Below are positions 35,309 through 44,565 of a DNA stretch of 64,000 nt, in pieces (the stretch's first letter is position 1; each line of letters opens with the position of its first letter). The translations under genes were made by a program, and so were the position numbers. The notes under the pieces were generated by a model, which saw only the letters and a program-made list of their open reading frames with translations, was not told where the DNA came from and did no database searches. The stretch comes from Coprenecus sp902388455 (GTDB lineage: Bacteria; Bacteroidota; Bacteroidia; Bacteroidales; UBA932), in assembly GCA_963931615.1 (NCBI GenBank), contig OZ007032.1, forward strand, positions 372,001-436,000, given 5' to 3'.

Positions 35309-35393
35309 ATTATTTCCCAATTCCATCCTTTCCCGGCGGGCCGCAATGTGCCCTGTCGGGTAACTACATTGTAATTATTTAGATAGAACATTC

Positions 35394-36491
35394 ATGTACA
35401 GATATTTCATACCCGGCCTCATGCTGATGCTGACAGCATGCGCCGGCAACAGGACCACACATGAAACCGCTGAGGTAATCCGTCGCGGCGACACTGTGAT
35501 AATCAGCAACAATTCACCTATACTCAAGCAGATAGAATTTACAACCGTAGAACCTGAGACCTGGTCGGCGCAGTTCCGTACTGTGGGCGAGGTGACCCCC
35601 GTGGCGGGAAAGATAGCGGAGATCTCCGCCCCTTTTTCCGGCAGGGTGGAGGGATGCAGCGTGCGTCTCGGGCAGAGGGTGGAGGAGGGAACTCCGGTAT
35701 TTGCCCTCGGCTCCTCGGATTTCTACGAGGCGGTGAGGACGTATTTTTCCGCAAAGTCCAATAATGAACTGGCGGCAAGGCGCTATGCCCGTCAGAGCGG
35801 ACTCTCCCGCAACGGAGTGGGGGCGGTCAGGGAGCTTGAACAGGCCAGGAGCGAGGCCTATATCGCGGAGCGGGAGCTGGAACAGGCTGCCGCGGTGCTG
35901 CGTATTTTCAATGCTGATACGGCCTCTCTGCGGATGGGGCAGCCGCTTACGGCAGTCTCTCCGATAGCGGGCGAGGTGCTCAGCTGCGACATGACCATCG
36001 GCAGCTATGTCTCCGAGGGAGAAGGTCCGCTGGCAGTGGTGGCCGATCTCTCGAAGGTGTGGGTAAGGGCCTTTGTCAAGGAACGCTATTTCGGAGCAGT
36101 GCAGGAAGGGGACAGGGCGGAGGTCCATATACCCTCGGCTCCGGACATGATATACACGGGGCGGATACACTATGTGGGCGAGATGGTGGACCCGGACAGC
36201 CGGGCTCTGGAGGTGATAGTGGAGTGTGACAATTCTGCCCGCAGTCTCAAGCTCGGGATGTTCTGCAACGTCCTCTTCTACGGCACTCCGCGGGAGTCCA
36301 TTATCCTGCCGGCCACGGCCCTGATGCAGGAGAGCGGCAGCGACTTCGTGTACCAGCGGCTCGGGGACGGCTCCCTGCTGAGACGCAGGGTGGTCTCCGA
36401 GACTGTCGGGGACGGCAACGTGCGTATACTCGGCGGACTGGACGGAGGCGAGACGGTCATGACCCGTGGTGGAATATACCTGAATATGTAG
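35394..36491 (+). CDS. CusB/CzcB-type efflux adaptor (membrane fusion protein), lipoprotein
   Basis: A 365-residue periplasmic adaptor. The signal MYRYFIPGLMLMLTAC gives a lipobox. Then barrel-sandwich halves (VTPVAGKIAEISAPFSGRVEG and AVSPIAGEVLSCDMTIGSYV) around an alpha-helical hairpin (about 105-175), a beta-barrel domain (VWVRAFVKERYF) and a membrane-proximal domain. It links the inner-membrane pump to the outer-membrane factor. Three nt separate it from cusA. No His/Met-rich extra domain is present, so metal preference cannot be read. Confidence 0.9.
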   Translation: MYRYFIPGLMLMLTACAGNRTTHETAEVIRRGDTVIISNNSPILKQIEFTTVEPETWSAQFRTVGEVTPVAGKIAEISAPFSGRVEGCSVRLGQRVEEGTPVFALGSSDFYEAVRTYFSAKSNNELAARRYARQSGLSRNGVGAVRELEQARSEAYIAERELEQAAAVLRIFNADTASLRMGQPLTAVSPIAGEVLSCDMTIGSYVSEGEGPLAVVADLSKVWVRAFVKERYFGAVQEGDRAEVHIPSAPDMIYTGRIHYVGEMVDPDSRALEVIVECDNSARSLKLGMFCNVLFYGTPRESIILPATALMQESGSDFVYQRLGDGSLLRRRVVSETVGDGNVRILGGLDGGETVMTRGGIYLNM

Positions 36492-36494
36492 GCT

Positions 36495-39400
36495 ATGGAG
36501 AAGTTTATAGACAGACTGCTCGAGCGCAGATGGCTCGTGCTGGCCGTGTTCGTTCTGCTCGCGGCCCTCGGAATGTATGCCTGGAAGCATCTGGCGATAG
36601 ACGCCTACCCCGATATCGCCGATGTGTCTGTGGGAGTGGCCACCCAGGTGCCCGGACTCGCCGTAGCCGAGATAGAACAGCAGATTACCGTGCCTTTGGA
36701 GAGGGAACTGAACGGAATACCCGGCCTGAAGGTGATGCGCAGCAAGAATTTTTTCGGCATATCCAAGATAACCCTTGTCTTCGAGGACGGGGTGGACGAC
36801 TACTGGGCCAGGCAGCGGGTGATGGAGCGGATCGCGGACATCGAGCTGCCCTTCGGAGCGCAGCCCGGACTCGACCCGCTGACCTCCCCTACGGGCGAGA
36901 TATTCCGCTATGTGGTCACGGGAGACCGCAGCCTCCGGGAACTGACCGACCTGAACCATTGGGTGATAATCCCGCGTCTGAAGCAGATCTACGGTATCGC
37001 GGACGTCTCCAACTTCGGAGGCATCACGACCCAGTATCAGATCGAGATAGACCCCGACCGGCTGACCGCCTACGGTCTCTCGCTGAGCGAGGTGACCGAT
37101 GCGATAGAGGACAATAACGCCAATGCCGGAGGCAGCACCCTCATGCGCGGGGACCTGAGCTATGTGATCCGCGGGGTGGGTCTGGTCCAGGACCTGGACG
37201 ACCTGGGCAACATCGTGGTCCGCAGTGACGGAGGAGCTCCCGTCTATCTCCGGGACGTCGGTACGCTCAAGTACGGCAACCTGGAGCGCAAGGGCATCAT
37301 GGGCTATCTCGACGATGAGACGGACTATGAGGACGGAGTGCAGGGCATGGTCCAGCTGCTCCGTTATGAGAACCCCTCGCAGGTGCTCCGGGAGGTAAAG
37401 CGGGCGGTGCAGGACCTCAATGAGAACATCCTCCCGGAGGGAGTGCGGCTGAAGGTCTTCTACGACCGTACCGATCTGGTGGACGCCACCCTTCATACCA
37501 TAGTGCATACCCTTTCCTTCGGTATCCTGCTGGTGCTGGCCATACTGATGATCTTCCTCGGCAGCCCTAAGAGCGCCCTGCTGGCGACCGTCACCATTCC
37601 CCTGTCGCTGCTTATTGCATTTATCCTCATGTGGCTGACGGACATTCCGGCCAACCTCCTTTCGCTCGGAGCCATAGACTTCGGAATCATAGTGGACGGC
37701 ACCATCGTGATGATGGAGACCATCCTCAAGAAAAGGGAGGACGATCCCTCCGCGCTGCTGGACCGCAGGACGATAGCCCAGAGGGCGGCAGAGGTGGCCA
37801 AGCCTATTTTCTTCGCTACCCTTATCATCATCACCGCCTACCTGCCGCTCTTCGCATTTGACCGGGTGGAGCGCAAGCTGTTTACCCCGATGGCATTTAC
37901 CCTGAGCTTCGCCCTGCTGGGCGCTTTAGCGGCGGCCCTGCTGCTCATTCCCGGACTGGCCTATTCGGTCTACCGCAAGCCGCAGAAGGTGTACCGTAAC
38001 AAATGGATGGAGGCCTTGACGGTCAGGTATAAAGCTGCTACGGCCGCCATCATCGGAGCCCCCCGGAAGCTGATTGCTCCCATTGCCGCAGTGCTCGCGG
38101 CTGTCATCGGGCTGTCGGTGTATGTGGGCAAGGATTTCATGCCGGAACTGGACGAGGGCAGTATCTGGATACAGGTGCAGCTGCCGGCCGGTATGTCCCT
38201 CGAGAAGTCTTCCGAGATGGCCACTGAACTGAGGCACAGGCTGAAGGAATTCGACGAAGTGACATACGTCATGACCCAGACAGGGCGCGATGACGAGGGC
38301 GTGTGTCCGTTCTCGTTCTCCCATATCGAGGTGATGGTCGGACTCAAGCCCTATAAGGAATGGGAGAGGGGACGCCGCAAGTCTGACCTGATCAACGACA
38401 TGGCGGCCATGCTGGAGACGATGCCCGGCTATGGGGCCGGATTCTCGCAGCCTATCATCGACATGGTGATGGACCAGATAGCGGGGTCGCACAGTGACTT
38501 AGCTGTCAAGATATACGGTGAGGACCTGGATGAGGCCAGGCGCATAGCGGAAGAGATTGCGCAGGTCGTATCCGGTATCGAGGGTGCGGGGGATGTCAGG
38601 CTGGCGGAGGAGCCCTTCCTGCCGCAGCTGCAGATAGTGGTGGACAGGGACCGGATAGCCCAGTACGGACTCAATGTGGCCGATGTGGCTGAGCTCATCG
38701 AGGTGGCTCTGGGAGGAAAGGCTGTCTCACAGGTCTTTGTGGGCAGCAGAGTCTATGACGTGACCTGCCGTTACACCGAGGAGTCCAGGGATACGCCCGA
38801 GAAGATAGGCGCCCTCATGCTCACCTCGGCTTCCGGGGCCAAGATTCCGCTCGCGGCCGTGGCAGATGTACGCACTACCATAGGAGCCAGCATGATATCC
38901 CGGGAGATGAACCGCCGTGTGACCACCGTCCAGGTCAACCTCAGGGACCGGGACCTCTCCTCATTCGTGGCCGAGGCCGACCGTGCTATAAGGCACAATG
39001 TGTTCTACGACCACCGCGATTTCAGTTATGCCTGGGGCGGACAGCTTGAGAATCAGGACAGGGCCTTCAGCCGGCTGGCGCTGGTCGTGCCGGTGACCCT
39101 CGCCGTGATGTTCCTGCTGCTGTTCTTCTCCTTCGGCAATTTCCGTCAGGCCGGACTGCTGATAGCCCTGCTGCCGCTGATGATATTCGGCGGTATGCTG
39201 GCCCTGGTAGTGAGGGGGATGACCTTCAACATCTCCTCGGCTGTGGGCTTCATAGCCCTTTTCGGACTGGCGATACAGAACGGGGTCATCATGCTCTCCC
39301 ATATCAATATCCTGCGCAAGCGGGGCTATGAGCTGCGGCAGGCCGTCATCGAAGGAGCCTCCCACCGTCTGCGACCGATGCTGATGACCGCAACAGTGGC

Positions 39401-40859
39401 CATATTCGGACTGCTGCCGGCCTCGCTGGCCACCGGCATAGGCTCTGACGTACAGCGGCCTTTGGCGACAGTCATCGTCTACGGACTGCTCTTTGCCACT
39501 CTAGTGACACTTTTCGTGCTGCCGGCGCTGTACTACCTGATGGAGAGGCGCAGGCTCAGATTGTCGGACAATAAAAATAATACACACTCCGGGGCAATGC
39601 TCAGGACTCTGCTGCTGCTCCCGGCAATCCTGGGCACTGCGGGAATTCTGCAAGCGCAGCCTGTGAAAATAGGCCACGGGGCCTATCTGGAGGCCGTGGC
39701 GGCCGGCAATCTGGAATATGCCGCCGAGAAACTGAATATCGACATCTCGCAGGCCGAGCTGACGGCGGCGCGGGTGTTCAGCGACGTGACCCTTTCCGCA
39801 TCGTACAGCAACAACAGTGACTGGAGCATGGCGATGGGCCAGGGAGCGGAGTTCGAGCTGAGCAAGAACATCACCTTCGGAGTGCGGCGGGCCCGCATGG
39901 ACCTGGCTGCAAACCAGAAGGCCCTGACCGAGGCTCTCCTGGACGACTATCTGCGCCGTCTCAGGGCTCAGGCGACCGTAGTTTACCTCGAGGCCATGAG
40001 GCAGCAGGAACTGTACCGGGTGCAGCTCGACTCGTATGACAATATCCGGAGGCTCGCCGAGAGCGACAGTCTCCGCTTCGAAGCCGGTGAGATCACCGAG
40101 ATAGCCGCGCGGCAGAGCCGCCTGGAGGCGGATATCCGGCACAATGAGATGGCGGAAGCGGAAGCAGACCTGTACCAGGCCCTTGCGGCTCTCGGCGTGC
40201 AGATGGGACGGTCCTCGCGGGATACCCTCTTCGGACCGGATGCCGTCCTGCAGCCACTGGTCCGGGATTTTATCCTCGACTCGCTGCTTGCCGCCGCATA
40301 CGGAGGCCGGGCCGACCTTATGGCGGCCATGCGCAATGAGGATGTGGCGGCAGCTGCCCTGAACCTCACCCGCAAAGAGCGCGGGCCGGACATCGAGCTG
40401 TCGTTGGGAGCCAATATCAACTCCGAGGTGCTCAATGAGATTGCCCCGGCTCCGGCATTTACCGGAATCTCCGCAGGGCTGGCCATTCCTCTGAAATTCT
40501 CCAGCATCAACCGGGGAGCGGTCGATGCCGCCAGGGGACGGCAGGCACAGGCCAGGATGCAGACCCGGCAGGTGGAGCTCCAGATAGAGACCGAGGTGCT
40601 GCAGGCTTACCGGCGCTATGCCCTTCTGTCGCAGCAGGTAGTCTCGAACGGTGACCGTCTGCTCTCGGATGCCCGCAGTGTGATGGACGGCATGCTCTAC
40701 AGTTACAGTCAGGGAGAGGTCTCGTTGCTCGAGGTCCTCGATGCGCAGCGTACCTACAATGAGGTGCGGGCCAGGTACATCGACGTGGTCTACGGACAGG
40801 CCCTGGCCCTTGTGGAACTGGAACTTGCGGCCGGAATCTGGGATATCGTGATTCTGTAG
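36495..40859 (+). CDS. CusA/CzcA heavy-metal RND pump fused to a TolC-like outer-membrane factor
   Basis: A 1454-residue fusion. Residues 1-1030 are an HME-type RND pump: 12 transmembrane helices, with the heavy-metal signature DFGIIVDGTIV in TM4 and two large periplasmic loops. Residues about 1035-1454 are a TolC-type outer-membrane factor (repeated long helices, two OEP modules, for example SYSNNSDWSMAMGQG and SLLEVLDAQRTYNEVRARYI). At the junction M1035 begins a segment (MLRTLLLLPAILGTAGILQA) that looks like an intact signal peptide. Driven by protons, it should expel Cu/Ag or Zn/Co/Cd with CusB. Fused forms of this kind occur in Bacteroidota. Confidence 0.92.
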   Translation: MEKFIDRLLERRWLVLAVFVLLAALGMYAWKHLAIDAYPDIADVSVGVATQVPGLAVAEIEQQITVPLERELNGIPGLKVMRSKNFFGISKITLVFEDGVDDYWARQRVMERIADIELPFGAQPGLDPLTSPTGEIFRYVVTGDRSLRELTDLNHWVIIPRLKQIYGIADVSNFGGITTQYQIEIDPDRLTAYGLSLSEVTDAIEDNNANAGGSTLMRGDLSYVIRGVGLVQDLDDLGNIVVRSDGGAPVYLRDVGTLKYGNLERKGIMGYLDDETDYEDGVQGMVQLLRYENPSQVLREVKRAVQDLNENILPEGVRLKVFYDRTDLVDATLHTIVHTLSFGILLVLAILMIFLGSPKSALLATVTIPLSLLIAFILMWLTDIPANLLSLGAIDFGIIVDGTIVMMETILKKREDDPSALLDRRTIAQRAAEVAKPIFFATLIIITAYLPLFAFDRVERKLFTPMAFTLSFALLGALAAALLLIPGLAYSVYRKPQKVYRNKWMEALTVRYKAATAAIIGAPRKLIAPIAAVLAAVIGLSVYVGKDFMPELDEGSIWIQVQLPAGMSLEKSSEMATELRHRLKEFDEVTYVMTQTGRDDEGVCPFSFSHIEVMVGLKPYKEWERGRRKSDLINDMAAMLETMPGYGAGFSQPIIDMVMDQIAGSHSDLAVKIYGEDLDEARRIAEEIAQVVSGIEGAGDVRLAEEPFLPQLQIVVDRDRIAQYGLNVADVAELIEVALGGKAVSQVFVGSRVYDVTCRYTEESRDTPEKIGALMLTSASGAKIPLAAVADVRTTIGASMISREMNRRVTTVQVNLRDRDLSSFVAEADRAIRHNVFYDHRDFSYAWGGQLENQDRAFSRLALVVPVTLAVMFLLLFFSFGNFRQAGLLIALLPLMIFGGMLALVVRGMTFNISSAVGFIALFGLAIQNGVIMLSHINILRKRGYELRQAVIEGASHRLRPMLMTATVAIFGLLPASLATGIGSDVQRPLATVIVYGLLFATLVTLFVLPALYYLMERRRLRLSDNKNNTHSGAMLRTLLLLPAILGTAGILQAQPVKIGHGAYLEAVAAGNLEYAAEKLNIDISQAELTAARVFSDVTLSASYSNNSDWSMAMGQGAEFELSKNITFGVRRARMDLAANQKALTEALLDDYLRRLRAQATVVYLEAMRQQELYRVQLDSYDNIRRLAESDSLRFEAGEITEIAARQSRLEADIRHNEMAEAEADLYQALAALGVQMGRSSRDTLFGPDAVLQPLVRDFILDSLLAAAYGGRADLMAAMRNEDVAAAALNLTRKERGPDIELSLGANINSEVLNEIAPAPAFTGISAGLAIPLKFSSINRGAVDAARGRQAQARMQTRQVELQIETEVLQAYRRYALLSQQVVSNGDRLLSDARSVMDGMLYSYSQGEVSLLEVLDAQRTYNEVRARYIDVVYGQALALVELELAAGIWDIVIL

Positions 40860-40876
40860 GCCGCAGGCGTGTCTAG

Positions 40877-40920
40877 ACGATTATAAACGGCTAAAAACGT
40901 TTTTAGCCGTTTATAATCGT
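40877..40920. terminator. Perfect 44-bp palindrome between cusA and recA
   Basis: Two 22-bp arms with no loop: the left arm runs 40877-40898 and the right arm 40899-40920, centred on AAAAAC|GTTTTT. It starts 18 bp after the cusA stop and could act as a terminator hairpin on either strand, though no T-run follows. Part of the right arm (CGTTTATA) is repeated directly after it. Confidence 0.6.
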
Positions 40921-40961
40921 TTATAGTCGTTTCGAGATGGCCTGCCTTCGAAATTTTGACT

Positions 40962-40969
40962 TATATTTG
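40962..40969 (+). promoter_or_regulatory. -7 box TATATTTG for recA
   Basis: Perfect TAnnTTTG match, 23 nt upstream of the recA ATG. No LexA-like operator was recognised. Confidence 0.6.
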
Positions 40970-40992
40970 CGCTTGAAAATAATAGAAATAGT

Positions 40993-42024
40993 ATGGCAAA
41001 AGAACTCGAACAGATTGATGTTGCCGCGGCTAACGCAGCGAAGCTCAAGGCCCTGCAGGCAACGATGGACAAGATAGAAAAGGATTTCGGCAAGGGTGCC
41101 ATCATGAAGCTCGGAGACCGTCCTGAAGGGGACGTGTCGGTGATTCCCTCCGGCTCCATTGCCCTGGACCACGCTCTCGGGATAGGAGGCTATCCCCGCG
41201 GCAGGGTGATCGAGATATTCGGCCCCGAGTCCAGCGGTAAGACCACCCTCGCCATACACGCCATAGCGGAGGCCCAGAAGGCCGGCGGCTTTGCGGCCAT
41301 CATCGATGCGGAGCACGCCTTTGACCGCACCTACGCGAAGAACCTCGGAGTGGACGTGGACACCCTCCTCATATCCCAGCCCGACAACGGGGAGCAGGCC
41401 CTCGAGATAGCCGATGACCTGATCCGCAGCGGGGCTATAGACATCATCGTGGTGGATTCCGTGGCCGCCCTGACACCCAAGGCGGAGATCGAGGGCGAGA
41501 TGGGAGACCAGAAGATGGGACTGCAGGCCAGGCTGATGAGCCAGGCCCTGAGGAAGCTCACCGCCAACATCTCCAAGACCAACACCTGCTGCATCTTCAT
41601 CAACCAGCTGCGCGAGAAGATCGGCGTGATGTTCGGCAACCCCGAGACCACTACCGGCGGTAACGCCCTGAAGTTCTACGCCTCCGTCCGCATCGACGTG
41701 CGCAAGGTCACCCAGCTCAAGGACGGGGAGGATCCCACCGGCAACCGTACCCGCGTCAAGATTGTCAAGAACAAGATGGCCCCTCCGTTCCGCAAGGCCG
41801 AGTTCGACATCGTCTTCGGCGAGGGTATCTCCAGGATAGGCGAGATCGTGGATCTCGGAGTGGAGTTCGACATCATCAAGAAGAGCGGCTCCTGGTTCAG
41901 TTACGGTGAGTCCAAGCTGGCTCAGGGACGCGAGGCGGTCAAGAAGCTGCTGATGGACAATCCGGAGCTCTGCGAGGAGATCGAGGGCAAGATCCGTGAG
42001 ACTATGAAGAACATGGAAGACTGA
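40993..42024 (+). CDS. recA: Recombinase RecA
   Basis: A 343-residue RecA with Walker A GPESSGKTTLA (about 75-85), Walker B IIVVDSVAAL, the L1/L2 loops (NQLREKIGVMFGNPETTTGGNALKFYAS) and the C-terminal domain. It forms the strand-exchange filament for homologous recombination and repair. Strongly codon-biased. trpS follows after 33 bp, probably on the same transcript. Confidence 0.98.
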   Translation: MAKELEQIDVAAANAAKLKALQATMDKIEKDFGKGAIMKLGDRPEGDVSVIPSGSIALDHALGIGGYPRGRVIEIFGPESSGKTTLAIHAIAEAQKAGGFAAIIDAEHAFDRTYAKNLGVDVDTLLISQPDNGEQALEIADDLIRSGAIDIIVVDSVAALTPKAEIEGEMGDQKMGLQARLMSQALRKLTANISKTNTCCIFINQLREKIGVMFGNPETTTGGNALKFYASVRIDVRKVTQLKDGEDPTGNRTRVKIVKNKMAPPFRKAEFDIVFGEGISRIGEIVDLGVEFDIIKKSGSWFSYGESKLAQGREAVKKLLMDNPELCEEIEGKIRETMKNMED

Positions 42025-42057
42025 GTTTGACATTTAAACAGAAACTGACACTACGAT

Positions 42058-43107
42058 ATGCAGACAGTATTAAGCGGTATCCGCTCCACCGGCCACCTTC
42101 ACCTTGGCAACTACTTCGGAGCGCTGCGCAACTTCGTAAAGATACAGGACGACTACAACTGCTTCTATTTCATAGCGGACCTGCATTCGCTCACCACACA
42201 TCCCCATCCGGATGATTTCCATGCGAATGTCAAGACCATCCTGGCCGAGTATCTGGCTTCCGGTCTGGATCCGGAGAAAGTCACGATATTCGTGCAGAGC
42301 GACGTTCCGGAAGTGAGCGAGCTGTATGTGCTTCTGAACATGATCTCCTACAAGGGCGAGCTGGAACGTACAACCACCTTCAAGGACAAGGTCCGTCTGG
42401 CCAAGGCCAAGGCCCGCAATGTCCGCCTGGAGGACGTCGCCGAGGATGACCACAACGACGAGGGCATCAACATCAGCGCCGGTCTGCTGACCTACCCCGT
42501 ACTGATGGCCGCCGACATCCTGATTCACCGCGCGGACTACGTGCCCGTGGGCAAGGACCAGGAACAGCACCTGGAATACGCCAGGGTACTGGCCCGCCGT
42601 TTCAACAACATGTACGGCGAGGAAGTCTTCAAAGAGCCCCGCGGCTTCAACTTCGGAGGCGAGCTCATCAAGGTGCCCGGCCTCGACGGCAGCGGCAAGA
42701 TGGGCAAGAGCCAGGGTAACGGTGTCTACCTCTACGACGACGAGAAGACCATCACCAAGAAGGTCATGAAGGCCCTGACCGACAGCGGTCCTGTAGAGCC
42801 GAACAGCCCCATGCCCGAGTGCATTGACAACCTCTTCACCCTCCTGGCCCTGGTATCCGAGCCTTCGACAGTAGAGTACTTCCGCGAGAAGTGGAACGAC
42901 TGCTCCATCCGCTACGGAGACCTCAAGAAGCAGCTTGCCGCAGACATCTGCAAGGTGACCCTCCCTATCCGCGAGCGCATAGACGCCATCTACAACGATG
43001 ACGCCTACCTCCACCGCGTAGTGTCCGAAGGCCGCGACAAGGCCCGCGCCTCCGCCTCGGCCACCCTTGCCCTCGTCCGCAAGGCTATGGGCTTCAAAGT
43101 ATTCTGA
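42058..43107 (+). CDS. trpS: Tryptophanyl-tRNA synthetase
   Basis: A 349-residue class I synthetase. The HIGH motif appears as HLGN (STGHLHLGNYFGAL, about 11-24) and the KMSKS loop as KMGKSQGN (SGKMGKSQGN, about 217-226). Length and the GISAGLLTYPVLMAADIL-type block fit the bacterial short TrpRS. It charges tRNA-Trp. No promoter box of its own was seen after recA. Confidence 0.96.
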   Translation: MQTVLSGIRSTGHLHLGNYFGALRNFVKIQDDYNCFYFIADLHSLTTHPHPDDFHANVKTILAEYLASGLDPEKVTIFVQSDVPEVSELYVLLNMISYKGELERTTTFKDKVRLAKAKARNVRLEDVAEDDHNDEGINISAGLLTYPVLMAADILIHRADYVPVGKDQEQHLEYARVLARRFNNMYGEEVFKEPRGFNFGGELIKVPGLDGSGKMGKSQGNGVYLYDDEKTITKKVMKALTDSGPVEPNSPMPECIDNLFTLLALVSEPSTVEYFREKWNDCSIRYGDLKKQLAADICKVTLPIRERIDAIYNDDAYLHRVVSEGRDKARASASATLALVRKAMGFKVF

Positions 43108-43311
43108 CCCCACTCACATATTTCATAACACTCTTACACCGCGCATTGCAGCCCCGCCGGTCATCCGGTACGGCTGCGATGCTTTTTCTGAACTGCCGTA
43201 TCTGTGTCGCTGTTTCTTTGCCGCCGTTTCTTCGCCCTGTTGCTTTCCCCGCCCGGCAGTCTTTTCCATTGCTCCACGTCCGCACATCCCCGCCCGGCTT
43301 TCTCGCTCTCC

Positions 43312-43364
43312 CACCTTCGGAAGGTGTGCAGTTTCCCACATTTTCTACACACCTTCCGAAGGTG
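43312..43364 (-). repeat. REP-like paired palindrome, locus C
   Basis: CACCTTCGGAAGGTG (43312-43326) and CACCTTCCGAAGGTG (43350-43364), 38 bp apart. The minus-strand spacer contains AGAAAATGTGGGAAA, so the element is inverted relative to the array next to the transposase. Confidence 0.85.
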
Positions 43365-43380
43365 CGCAGAAAAAATCAAG

Positions 43381-43388
43381 TAAATTTG
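43381..43388 (+). promoter_or_regulatory. -7 box TAAATTTG for cutC
   Basis: Exact TAnnTTTG match 30 nt upstream of ATG 43419. It supports the short form of CutC over the longer open frame. Confidence 0.55.
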
Positions 43389-43418
43389 CTGCGACAAATC
43401 ACTAAACTACTAAAGAAT

Positions 43419-44168
43419 ATGTTCAACCACTACACCGTAGAAATCTGCGCTCCGTCGTACGAGAGCGCCATAGCCGCGCAGAGAGGCGGGGCTGCGAGAA
43501 TAGAACTGTGTTCCGAACTGGATGCCGGGGGAGTGACTCCTTCCTACGGACTGATTCAAGGAGTGCGGGCTGCGCTGACTATTGCCGTCAACGTGCTGGT
43601 CCGTCCGAGATCCGGAGATTTTCTGTATTCGTCCTATGAGGTGGAGACAGTGACACGCGATATCGCACTGTGTGCGCAGGCCGGTGTACAGGGTGTCGTG
43701 GTAGGTGCGCTGACGGCGGATGCGAAAGTGGACCGGACGGCGGCTGCCGAGTGGCTGAAGGAGGCTCGCAGACATGGACTGTCGACAACATTTCATCGGG
43801 CAATCGATTGTGCTGATGGTATTTACGATGCACTCGAGGATGTCGCATCACTGGGGTACGACCGCGTGCTGACCTCCGGCGGGTGTCCGACTGCCTGGGA
43901 AGGCCGTGAGACGATAGCCCGTATGCAGGCCATGATGGCAAACCATACGGGAAGCGCCCGCAAACCGCTGATAATCATGCCTGGATCCGGTGTCAATCCG
44001 ACCAATATACGCGACCTGGCCTTGCAGACCGGAGTGAACGAGCTTCATCTGTCGGCCACCAAGCGGCACAAGTCCGGAATGCGCGTACTCTCCGGCATTG
44101 CGCAGGAGGAGACGGTAGTCCACAGCGACGAGGAGACTGTGCGTCGGGCAGTGGCGGCACTCTGCTGA
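43419..44168 (+). CDS. cutC: CutC-family protein
   Basis: A 249-residue TIM-barrel protein of the CutC family: VEICAPSYESAIAAQRGGAARIELCSELDAGGVTPSYG at the start, then VLVRPRSGDF, VVVGALT, FHRAID and LTSGG blocks, and SGVNPTNI near the end. The family was linked to copper homeostasis in E. coli, but that role is disputed. The start at 43419 is chosen because the family N-terminus and the promoter both lie there. No gene-order link to the cus operon beyond 2.5 kb proximity. Confidence 0.9.
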   Translation: MFNHYTVEICAPSYESAIAAQRGGAARIELCSELDAGGVTPSYGLIQGVRAALTIAVNVLVRPRSGDFLYSSYEVETVTRDIALCAQAGVQGVVVGALTADAKVDRTAAAEWLKEARRHGLSTTFHRAIDCADGIYDALEDVASLGYDRVLTSGGCPTAWEGRETIARMQAMMANHTGSARKPLIIMPGSGVNPTNIRDLALQTGVNELHLSATKRHKSGMRVLSGIAQEETVVHSDEETVRRAVAALC

Positions 44169-44421
44169 ACTCTGCTGACTTGTTGCTGAGGAGGTGCCAG
44201 GATTGCAAGTCTGTGTATTCTGGATTGCCCCTGTTCGCGAGGCATTGTCCTTCGGCAGGTCGTCGCAGGACGAACATGCACATTACGGTGCACCATCGTC
44301 TGGGTTGCGCGGAAACACCAGGTAGTCAGTGCGTAATGACTCAAAAAGTATTTTTATAAAAAATAAGAAATTTAAAAACGTAAAAATCTTCCTGGTAAGA
44401 ACGTGCTATTTTGACTTTTCC

Positions 44422-44452
44422 CTTGATTATCAGTAGATAAACTATATATTTG
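44422..44452 (+). promoter_or_regulatory. Promoter of the RAYT gene
   Basis: TATATTTG (44445-44452) is an exact -7 box; CTTG at 44422-44425 is a -33-like element with 19 bp between. The predicted transcript begins close to the leader hairpin at 44457. Confidence 0.6.
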
Positions 44453-44456
44453 AGGA

Positions 44457-44521
44457 GCCTGTCGGGTCTCTTGAGCCGGACTATTCTGGTCATTTGAGCC
44501 AGTTGATAGGAACCGACAGGC
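44457..44521 (+). promoter_or_regulatory. Structured leader/inverted repeat ahead of the RAYT gene
   Basis: GCCTGTCGG (44457-44465) pairs with CCGACAGGC (44513-44521), enclosing a smaller CTGG...CCAG hairpin. It begins just after the -7 box and ends 44 nt before the ATG, so it would fold at the 5' end of the mRNA. It might alternatively be a recognition end for the transposase. Confidence 0.55.
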
Positions 44522-44565
44522 ATCAGTATTATTATTTATCAACCTTAACTTAAAGAGTACAGATT

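Larger units (their letters stand above)
43108..43418. other. 311-bp intergenic region between trpS and cutC
   Basis: Contains repeat locus C and the cutC promoter. The cutC reading frame is open back to 43146, but that part lies upstream of the -7 box and is not thought to be translated. Confidence 0.6.
44169..44565. other. 397-bp intergenic region between cutC and the transposase
   Basis: The first 170 bp have ordinary composition with no gene seen. From about 44340 it becomes strongly AT-rich, then carries the transposase promoter and a structured leader. The composition change may mark the left limit of transferred DNA. Confidence 0.5.

Noticed and set aside
34784..35326. 180-codon minus-strand frame
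   Set aside because: Overlaps the direct repeat and the His-rich efflux gene; the plus-strand frame has a membrane segment, His clusters and a promoter.
35514..37508. 664-codon minus-strand frame
   Set aside because: Antisense to cusB and cusA; no recognisable features.
40921..42033. 370-codon minus-strand frame
   Set aside because: Antisense to recA and reaches into the palindrome; recA is certain.
41000..43000. LexA-type SOS box near recA
   Set aside because: Looked for an SOS-like inverted repeat upstream of recA; only the 44-bp palindrome is present and it does not resemble a known LexA site.
43146..43418. N-terminal extension of CutC
   Set aside because: Contains a REP pair, lies upstream of the TAAATTTG box and is absent from the family's usual N-terminus.
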